DNA from: an uncultured Bacteroidia bacterium | Lineage (GTDB): Bacteria > Bacteroidota > Bacteroidia > Bacteroidales > UBA932 | NCBI GenBank assembly: GCA_902768985.1 | Contig: CACXNA010000001.1 | Location: 246,684-310,683, forward strand | Length of the DNA: 64,000 bases | Direction of reading: 5' to 3' | Shown here: piece after piece, positions 16,271-21,684 of the stretch | Numbering within the stretch: position 1 is the stretch's first letter | How the letters are laid out: every line of letters begins with the position of its first letter | Position numbers and translations under genes: made by a program | The notes under the pieces: model-generated | The model's input: the letters and a program-made list of their open reading frames with translations, nothing else | Database searches by the model: none | Told to the model about the DNA's origin: nothing

Positions 16271-16435
16271 TTAGGCTGCAAGAAGCACTTACGTTCCATC
16301 GCCAGCGCTCGCCCCAAGTACCACATCTTCGGCCATGTCCACAAAGAAGGGCTCAAAAGGAAAGCGGTGCTCGGGGGCACAACCTATCTAAATTTGTCGT
16401 GTTACGAGCGTTCAAGAATACAGTCAAGATGTTAA
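16271..16435 (+). pseudogene. Relic of a second metallophosphoesterase 3' end
   Basis: Translated in the right frame this stretch reads LGCKKHLRSIASARPKYHIF, then GHVHKEGLKRKAVLGGTTYL and NLS. It corresponds to the C-terminus of the metallophosphoesterase at 14693-15274 (LGCKNLFLSMASARPKYHIF onward). No 5' part, start codon or promoter remains, and the last 15 residues are unrelated. It is clearly diverged from the intact copy, so the duplication is not recent. Confidence 0.75.
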
Positions 16436-16458
16436 TAATAGAGTGTGCAGAATAATCG

Positions 16459-16466
16459 TACATTTG
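16459..16466 (+). promoter_or_regulatory. -7 box of the second UDG-like gene
   Basis: TACATTTG lies 29 bp before the TTG start at 16495. A TTA at 16432-16434 is the nearest -33 candidate, so the promoter is weaker in sequence than the others. Confidence 0.45.
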
Positions 16467-16494
16467 GCGATATCACATATCAATTCATACGAGT

Positions 16495-17190
16495 TTGGAA
16501 CTTAGTCAAATCCTTCAGCATCGTTTTTATTCATGTACAATAAACGATAAACTAATTGAGTTGTATGAGAAAACCGACTTTGAGTTTGGGCCTCTGTTTG
16601 AGGAGTTGAATTCGAGGTCAGACGCCACAGAGTATTTTACAAACCCTTTTTACGCAGTTGTAAGCGAAGCGTACATAAAGGCAAGAAACCGAATTATCAT
16701 TCTTGGCCAAGAGACCAACACTTGGGGTGGTGAGTTTGGAGACGATGGTGCTTATCATCGTAGTAATACTGTAAATAATCTGTGTAAGTTATACGACTTG
16801 TACATCAATCACAGGAATCAGTCATCTGGGCAGTATTGGAGCTACTGTCATTATTTAGAAGAGAATGCGAGCAACAATTCAGAGTTCTTTTATTTCAATA
16901 CTGCTTTCGTTGGGAAATGTGGAGAAACTGGTTATATCGACAAATTACAGCCTTATGTCCTATTTGAGGTGTTCAAAATCGTTCGTCCGAATCTTGCCAT
17001 TTTTTTGTGTGGGCCTAATTATGATTCTTTAATAAAGGAAAATTTAAGAGATTCAACATACTTTACTCAAGCATCTGATTGTTTCACAACCAAACAGTTT
17101 GCAAAAATAGAAGGGGTCGGCATTCCTGCCTATAGATGTTATCATCCCGGGTATTTATACCGTACGACTTCTTTTAAGAGAAACTTTTGA
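16495..17190 (+). CDS. Second uracil-DNA glycosylase-superfamily-like protein
   Basis: The 231-residue protein shows the UDG-fold order of motifs: RIIILGQETNTWGG (motif 1, residues 66-79), NTAFVGKCG (135-143), VRPNLAIFLCGPNYD (163-177) and CYHPGYL (215-221) in the position of the HPS loop. It is unlike the gene at 12328-13071 in detail. The only plausible start is a TTG at 16495, since no in-frame ATG occurs before motif 1 and a -7 box lies 29 bp upstream. This gene and the 370 bp after it are the most AT-rich part of the window, consistent with separate acquisition. Confidence 0.55.
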   Translation: MELSQILQHRFYSCTINDKLIELYEKTDFEFGPLFEELNSRSDATEYFTNPFYAVVSEAYIKARNRIIILGQETNTWGGEFGDDGAYHRSNTVNNLCKLYDLYINHRNQSSGQYWSYCHYLEENASNNSEFFYFNTAFVGKCGETGYIDKLQPYVLFEVFKIVRPNLAIFLCGPNYDSLIKENLRDSTYFTQASDCFTTKQFAKIEGVGIPAYRCYHPGYLYRTTSFKRNF

Positions 17191-17354
17191 GAAGATCATA
17201 GTTCCAATGCTACAATAGCACCCATTACAAATAATAATAATCTATTCCCTGCAAGATAATAGCAGTAAATAACTCACATTTGCGATTATTATCGCATAAT
17301 ATGACTCTTTACATATTATCATTCCGTCATAGTTTCGAGGCTATCGTTACTTAG
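17191..17354. other. AT-rich intergenic stretch without recognisable gene
   Basis: Stops occur in all frames on both strands. It contains low-complexity AATAATAATAAT but no hairpin with a T-run, no promoter of the local type and no repeat shared with the rest of the window. Confidence 0.5.
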
Positions 17355-17561
17355 CTAAATATTGTTGATTCGGAGAACATTCCTGTTAATTTATATGCAT
17401 TCAAGGAGGCTTTCGATAAAATGCTCTGAACTGAATTAGGAGATCCGCACGATGAAAAGATTGTCATCGATTATATAGTGGAGACCGATAGCGGATTATC
17501 TCCTATCGATAACATCTTTTTGGGAAACCACACAGCGGATCCATATAGGAGTCACGCATGA
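17355..17561 (+). pseudogene. Decayed coding remnant with one in-frame stop
   Basis: One frame reads LNIVDSENIPVNLYAFKEAF then DKML, a TGA, then TELGDPHDEKIVIDYIVETD followed by SGLSPIDNIFLGNHTADP. The amino-acid composition looks coding, with well-mixed charged and hydrophobic residues, but there is no start signal and the stop interrupts it. No family was recognised. It is probably the C-terminal remainder of an island gene. Confidence 0.35.
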
Positions 17562-17603
17562 AGAGTCTATTGACGTACGTCTTTTCATTGTTTGCAGTCG
17601 ATA

Positions 17604-17667
17604 GATGCCAGGTCGGGGCCGGGTATGATGAAAAGGAAGAGATGCCCGGTTAGGGCCGGGCATGACG
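17604..17667. repeat. Two tandem REP-like palindromes
   Basis: Two 27-bp units (17604-17630 and 17641-17667, period 37 bp, five mismatches) share the core GGGCCGGG and end in ATGA-G. The second has perfect arms ATGCCCGG and CCGGGCAT around TTAGGG. A related half-degenerate unit lies at 20934-20953. They sit at the downstream end of the polymerase operon. Confidence 0.6.
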
Positions 17668-17668
17668 G

Positions 17669-17881
17669 TCAATAATCTTCGTCCCCGTACATTTCCGGCT
17701 GGTCAGCGATGTGCTGATCAGCCGTTTTTTCGATGACGCCGTCGAAGCCGGTGAGTGCGGCGAAGGGGGCGAACTGCGCCGCACGGTCGGCCCGGGACAT
17801 GCGCGGATGGCGCACCGGATCCGGGTCGGGATGCGGCAGGGTGATGATGTCGTCGTAGCGGTGCTCGAAGTCGTTGCTCAT
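17669..17881 (-). CDS. Small YolD-like partner of the Y-family polymerase
   Basis: A 70-residue protein with the conserved pattern DDIITLPHPxxxxVRHPRM, then SRADRAAQFAPFAALTGFDG and VIEKTA. Small proteins with this RAAQFAPFAALTGY/F block are regularly encoded directly downstream of UmuC/DinB-like polymerases in Bacteroidota and Firmicutes. Its start overlaps the polymerase stop (17878-17881). The role is unknown; a regulatory subunit of the translesion polymerase is the usual inference. Confidence 0.8.
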   Translation of the reverse strand: MSNDFEHRYDDIITLPHPDPDPVRHPRMSRADRAAQFAPFAALTGFDGVIEKTADQHIADQPEMYGDEDY

Positions 17882-19365
17882 GCCTTGTGTCCTCCAATCG
17901 TTTTGTGACGCTCCCGTCCGGTGGCGCCTTCGTCGAAATTGGTGCCCGTCAGGATGGCGTTGGTGCCGAACTTGCGCCGGATGGCGAGGATGGCCTCCTG
18001 GCGGCTGCGCTCGCGCTCGTCCGGCTCGGCCAAATCGTCGAATAAATCCAGCTGGACGGCCTCCACGCTGGATTCCGCGACCAGGCGCGCCGCCACCACA
18101 TACATCCGCCGGACCAGCAGGTCCGGGTTCACGATGCGGTCGAAGAGCTCCAGCACCGCCTCGCAGATCTGGCGGGTGGAGGACGTCTGGCGGGGCAGGT
18201 TGATGCTGCCGTGGGCGGGCTTCGGGACGGGCCGCCCGTACCAGTCCTGCGTGACGGGGCCGTTGTATTTGGCCCGCATGTCCGGGTCGGTCAGGCTGCT
18301 GATGTCGTAGCCGATGTGCAGCACCAGCTGGTCCGTGAGCAGTTGCTTGTCCACGAGGCTCAGGACCAGCTGCTCCGTCATCTCGTGGATGACCACGCGC
18401 GCCTTCTTGAAGGTATACGGCTGGGACAGGACCTGCCCGCTGGAGAGGCTGCTCGTCGTGGGGCGGTAGGCCTTGATCTCCGCCATCGTGCAGGGCTCCC
18501 AGCCCCAGGCGTGGTCGATGAGGAGTTCGGCGTTGACGCCGAACAATTTATACAGCAGCTCCGGGTTCTGCCGCTCGTAGGGCTTGGCGATCGAGCAGCG
18601 CGCCACGTCGCCCAGGGTGTAGAGGCCGTTGGCCTCAAGCTTGGCGGCGATGCCGCGCCCGATGCGCCAGAAGTCCGTCAGGGGGCGGTGCGTCCAGTAT
18701 TTGCGGCGGTAGCTCAGCTCGTCCAGCTCGGCAATGCGCACGCCGTCCGCGTCGGCCGGGCTGTGCTTCGCCTCGATGTCCATCGCGATTTTGCAGAGGT
18801 AGAGATTCGGGCCGATGCCCGCCGTGGCGGTGATGCCCGTCTCCGCGAGCACCTCGCGGATGAGCTTGCGTGCGAAATCGTGCGCCGAGAGCTTGTAGGC
18901 CTTGAGGTAGTCCGTGGCGTCGATGAAGACCTCGTCGATGGAATAGACCTGGATGTCCTCCGGCGAGACGTAGCGCAGGTAGATGCCGTAGATCTGGCTG
19001 CTGACCTCCATGTAACGTGCCATGCGGGGCGGCGCCACAATGTATTCCAGCTCCAGGGAAGGGTCGCGCAGCAGCGCGGAATGGAAATGGCTCTTGCCGC
19101 TGAAGCGGCGCCCGGGAGCCTGCGCGCGGCGGTCGGCGTTGACGCGGCGCACCGCCTGCACGACCTCGAAGAGCCGCGCGCGCCCGGAGATGCCGTAGCT
19201 CTTCAGCGAGGGCGACACCGCCAGGCAGATGGTCTTCTCCGTCCGGGTCGGGTCCGCTACGACGAGATGCGTGTCCAGCGGGTCCAGCCCCATCGCCACG
19301 CACTCCGCAGAGGCGTAGAACGACTTCAGGTCGATGGCGATATAGGTTCTGGACGGGGATTTCAT
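17878..19365 (-). CDS. Y-family translesion DNA polymerase (UmuC/DinB-like)
   Basis: A 495-residue error-prone polymerase. The palm residues are D12 in YIAIDLKSFYASAEC and D144/E145 in VYSIDEVFIDATDY. The helix-hairpin-helix region follows at about 230-265 (RIGRGIAAKLEANGLYTLGDVA). A beta-clamp binding motif QLDLF lies at residues 438-442. The start at 19365 is chosen because a TAATTTTG box (19371-19378, minus strand) lies just upstream and the upstream frame extension lacks a signal. The gap from box to ATG is very short (5 bp). Copying past DNA lesions fits the DNA-repair flavour of the neighbouring island. It is divergent from the oxidoreductase. Confidence 0.9.
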   Translation of the reverse strand: MKSPSRTYIAIDLKSFYASAECVAMGLDPLDTHLVVADPTRTEKTICLAVSPSLKSYGISGRARLFEVVQAVRRVNADRRAQAPGRRFSGKSHFHSALLRDPSLELEYIVAPPRMARYMEVSSQIYGIYLRYVSPEDIQVYSIDEVFIDATDYLKAYKLSAHDFARKLIREVLAETGITATAGIGPNLYLCKIAMDIEAKHSPADADGVRIAELDELSYRRKYWTHRPLTDFWRIGRGIAAKLEANGLYTLGDVARCSIAKPYERQNPELLYKLFGVNAELLIDHAWGWEPCTMAEIKAYRPTTSSLSSGQVLSQPYTFKKARVVIHEMTEQLVLSLVDKQLLTDQLVLHIGYDISSLTDPDMRAKYNGPVTQDWYGRPVPKPAHGSINLPRQTSSTRQICEAVLELFDRIVNPDLLVRRMYVVAARLVAESSVEAVQLDLFDDLAEPDERERSRQEAILAIRRKFGTNAILTGTNFDEGATGRERHKTIGGHKA

Positions 19366-19367
19366 TA

Positions 19368-19399
19368 TTGCAAAATTAGCAGATTTTTCCGTATATTTG
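19368..19399 (+). promoter_or_regulatory. Divergent promoters of polymerase and oxidoreductase
   Basis: Forward: TTG at 19368-19370, 21 bp, TATATTTG at 19392-19399, then ATG at 19422. Reverse: TAATTTTG on the minus strand at 19371-19378 in front of the polymerase start at 19365. The two promoters overlap face to face. Confidence 0.6.
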
Positions 19400-19421
19400 G
19401 AAAAACTAATACCCAACCGTT

Positions 19422-20384
19422 ATGCTCAGAATTGCCATTGTCGGATCCGGGATGATCGTTCCCGATATGCTGAAAGCCATGCAGACCGTGCAGGGCTACG
19501 AAATCATCGCCATCTGCGCCCGTAACCTGGAGAAGGGCGCCCGTTTCGGCATTCCAAACGTCTATACCGACTACGCGGAAATGCTCACCCGCACCGACAT
19601 CGACTTCGTCTATGTGGCGCTGCCGAACTCGCTGCACTTCGCTGCGGCGAAGCAGGCCCTGCTGGCCGGCAAGAACGTCCTCTGCGAGAAGCCGTTCACC
19701 TCGACCGTCGCCCAGACGGAGGAGCTCTTCTCCATCGCGAAGGAGCGCGATCTCTTTATCTTTGAGGCCATTTCGAATATTCATCTGCCGAACTTCTTCA
19801 AGGTTCGGGAGCTGCTTCCGCAGATTGGCCCCGTGCGCTTGGTGCACGCCGACTACGACGAGCATTTCGGCCGCTACGACGAGTACCTCGCCGGCAAGGA
19901 ACTGCCCGTGTTCACGCACGAATACGAGGGCGGCGCGCTGCGAGACATCAACATCTACTGCCTGCACATCGTGCTGGCGCTCTACGGCCGCCCGGACACG
20001 GTCTACTATGCCGCCAACGCCTGCGGCCACAACGCCGTGGCGACCTCCGGCGCCGCCACGCTGACCTGGAAGAGCGGCGTCACGGCCATCTGCTCGGCCT
20101 CCATGGACTCCGACGGCCTGCGCGGCTTCTTCTTCCAGGGCGAGAAAGGCGCCATCCGCGTCCACGGCCTGCCGAATTTCTTCACGAAGGTGGACCTGAT
20201 GCTGCCCGGAAAGGAAATGCAGAGTTTCGAACTGAACCGCTACGAGCACCGGCTCTGCCACCAGTTGGAGGTCTACCGCGACATCTTCCTCACCCGCGAC
20301 AGAAACGCAGAGGAGGCCCTGCATGCGCAGACCCTCCTCATCATGGAGACCCTCGTCCGTTGCGAGGCCTCGATGCCGGAGTAA
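19422..20384 (+). CDS. Gfo/Idh/MocA family NAD(P)-dependent oxidoreductase
   Basis: A 320-residue oxidoreductase. The N-terminal Rossmann fold begins with AIVGSGMIVPDMLKAM (GxGxxG-type) and continues with YVALPNSLHFAAAKQALLAG and the family signature CEKPFTST near residue 90. The C-terminal alpha/beta domain (120-320) has GGALRDINIYCLHIVLALYG, where the catalytic His is expected. Enzymes of this family oxidise or epimerise sugars and inositols, but the substrate cannot be told. It appears monocistronic, with a promoter at 19368-19399 and a terminator-like hairpin at 20407-20436. Confidence 0.9.
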   Translation: MLRIAIVGSGMIVPDMLKAMQTVQGYEIIAICARNLEKGARFGIPNVYTDYAEMLTRTDIDFVYVALPNSLHFAAAKQALLAGKNVLCEKPFTSTVAQTEELFSIAKERDLFIFEAISNIHLPNFFKVRELLPQIGPVRLVHADYDEHFGRYDEYLAGKELPVFTHEYEGGALRDINIYCLHIVLALYGRPDTVYYAANACGHNAVATSGAATLTWKSGVTAICSASMDSDGLRGFFFQGEKGAIRVHGLPNFFTKVDLMLPGKEMQSFELNRYEHRLCHQLEVYRDIFLTRDRNAEEALHAQTLLIMETLVRCEASMPE

Positions 20385-20406
20385 CGCCGCCCTCACGGGC
20401 TATGCC

Positions 20407-20436
20407 GGGGTGCAAAAGTACCCAATTTTGCACCCC
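20407..20436 (+). terminator. Terminator-like hairpin after the oxidoreductase
   Basis: Perfect 11-bp arms GGGGTGCAAAA (20407-20417) and TTTTGCACCCC (20426-20436) enclose an 8-base loop. GATTTCTTTT follows in place of a clean T-run. Confidence 0.6.
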
Positions 20437-20445
20437 GATTTCTTT

Positions 20446-20620
20446 TGCGCCGGCCGGCGGGTGGGTGTGCGGGAGCCTGCGCACGTTGGCCTGTGCGGTC
20501 GGGGGCCGTGCGTGCGGTGCGTGGGGCGGCCGGCGCTATCAGGATGGGGCGGAAAGGCGGCAGGGTGGCGGCGGGCAAGCATTTTTTTGCTTGCACGCCG
20601 GCAGCCCTGCCGGCTCCGCC
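20446..20620 (+). repeat. GC-rich structured repeat, copy 2 (long hairpin)
   Basis: This matches the reverse complement of 6441-6612. The hairpin has outer arms GGCAGGG (20559-20565) and CCCTGCC (20605-20611) and inner arms GCAAGCA (20575-20581) and TGCTTGC (20588-20594) around a T loop. Relative to copy 1, two inner G-C pairs have become A-T pairs on both sides, keeping the stem. A 96-residue frame through it shares peptide similarity with copy 1 only because the DNA is shared. Confidence 0.75.
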
Positions 20621-20660
20621 AAATGCCCTTGGTGCTGGTACCCTGTTTGATTTTGGACAA

Positions 20661-20722
20661 GCTACTCGCATAATTGGCCGTTTTTGCAAGTAGCCTGTTG
20701 GTTTTGATACAGGCTACTCGCA
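20661..20722. repeat. Alternating 10-13 bp inverted/direct repeats
   Basis: GCTACTCGCA occurs at 20661-20670 and 20713-20722. Between them, at 20685-20697, lies the reverse-complement form TGCAAGTAGCCTG (one mismatch). The middle copy can pair with either neighbour, so two hairpins exclude each other. Confidence 0.6.
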
Positions 20723-20764
20723 GGGTAGTTGGAGATTCGCCGCTCGGTGCTGGCGAATGACGAA

Positions 20765-20880
20765 ATTGGGGAAGGTCTGATTTTAGGTGCCAGACCTTCC
20801 CCATCAGTTATGCCCTGGAGCACCCCGTAGTGGCATTTTCGCGGGGAAGATCCCACCCCTAAAATCAGACCTTCCCCAAT
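20765..20880. repeat. 23-bp perfect inverted repeat with a competing inner hairpin
   Basis: The 23-bp arm at 20765-20787 is the exact reverse complement of 20858-20880, with 70 bp between. Part of the left arm, GGGGAAGGTCTG (20768-20779), is also perfectly complementary to CAGACCTTCCCC at 20791-20802. The long and the short hairpin cannot form together. Confidence 0.75.
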
Positions 20881-20900
20881 CCCTGAACTAAAAATGCGCT

Positions 20901-20926
20901 AACTGTGGGTGTTTTTCCCCACAGTT
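20901..20926. repeat. Short perfect hairpin
   Basis: Arms AACTGTGGG (20901-20909) and CCCACAGTT (20918-20926) with loop TGTTTTTC. No T-run follows, so termination is uncertain. A REP-like half unit (TTCCGGG-TCAAG-CCCGAA) follows at 20934. Confidence 0.55.
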
Positions 20927-20969
20927 GGAGGGGTTCCGGGTCAAGCCCGAAATGACTATAGAACGGGAA

Positions 20970-21002
20970 TTGCGTTTTCTTCGGGAAGTATTCTTATCTT
21001 TG
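20970..21002 (+). promoter_or_regulatory. Promoter of the M15 peptidase gene
   Basis: TTG at 20970-20972 is followed after 22 bp by TATCTTTG at 20995-21002. The ATG at 21011 is 9 bp further, which leaves a very short leader. Confidence 0.55.
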
Positions 21003-21010
21003 TAGAGAAC

Positions 21011-21634
21011 ATGTCCCACATACTGGCCATATTAACCAACCTTCTGCTGATGATGCCATTCCAGCCCGTTTTCACGGCGGAGCCGATCCCGCCGCAGGTG
21101 GAGGCCCGCATGCGCGGGAACTCCTATCCCGAAGGCGGGGCGCCGGAGATCAGCCTTGCTGATTTGCGCTACCTGCGCCTGTCCTATTACGATTTCAGCG
21201 GTGAACCGCAGACCGGCGAGATGGTCTGCAACGCGGCCATCGCGCAGGACCTGCTGGAGATTTTCGAGGCCCTCTTTGAGGCGAAGTATCCCATCCGCAG
21301 CATCAAGCTGGTGGACGATTACGGTGCATCGGACGACCTCTCCATGCTGGCGGACAACAGCTCCTGCTTCAATTACCGGGTGGTGGCCGGCACGACCCAC
21401 CTGTCCCGGCACGCGGTCGGGATGGCGGTGGACATCAATCCCTTCGAGAATCCCTATATCCAGCCGAACGGCCGGATCCTTCCGCCGGAAGCGGCGGAAT
21501 TCGTCGACCGCACGAAAGATTTCCCGCACAAGATCGACCGGGAGGACCTTTGCTACCGGCTTTTCCGGGAGCATGGCTTCTCCTGGGGTGGGGCATGGAC
21601 GCATTCAAAAGACTATCAACACTTTCAAAAGTAG
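21011..21634 (+). CDS. M15-family D-alanyl-D-alanine carboxypeptidase-like peptidase
   Basis: A 207-residue zinc peptidase of the VanY/M15_4 type acting on peptidoglycan stem peptides. Zinc ligands are visible as the His and Asp of THLSRHAVGMAVDINP and the His of GGAWTHSKDYQHF near the C-terminus. The N-terminal 25 residues (SHILAILTNLLLMMPFQPVFTAEP) form a signal peptide or anchor, placing the domain in the periplasm. The start at 21011 is supported by the -7 box at 20995-21002; the upstream frame extension runs through the repeat block and is rejected. Confidence 0.85.
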   Translation: MSHILAILTNLLLMMPFQPVFTAEPIPPQVEARMRGNSYPEGGAPEISLADLRYLRLSYYDFSGEPQTGEMVCNAAIAQDLLEIFEALFEAKYPIRSIKLVDDYGASDDLSMLADNSSCFNYRVVAGTTHLSRHAVGMAVDINPFENPYIQPNGRILPPEAAEFVDRTKDFPHKIDREDLCYRLFREHGFSWGGAWTHSKDYQHFQK

Positions 21635-21684
21635 ATTATTTATCCCATCTTTGAAATTGTCAACAACCAATATTAATAACCGTT

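Noticed and set aside
17604-17667. CRISPR array
   Set aside because: Only two imperfect 27-bp palindromic units 37 bp apart, no further repeats and no cas genes.
20323-20804. Several overlapping frames of 80-134 codons on both strands
   Set aside because: They run through the GC-rich repeat and palindromes. Peptide similarity to a frame at 6432-6653 follows from the shared DNA repeat.
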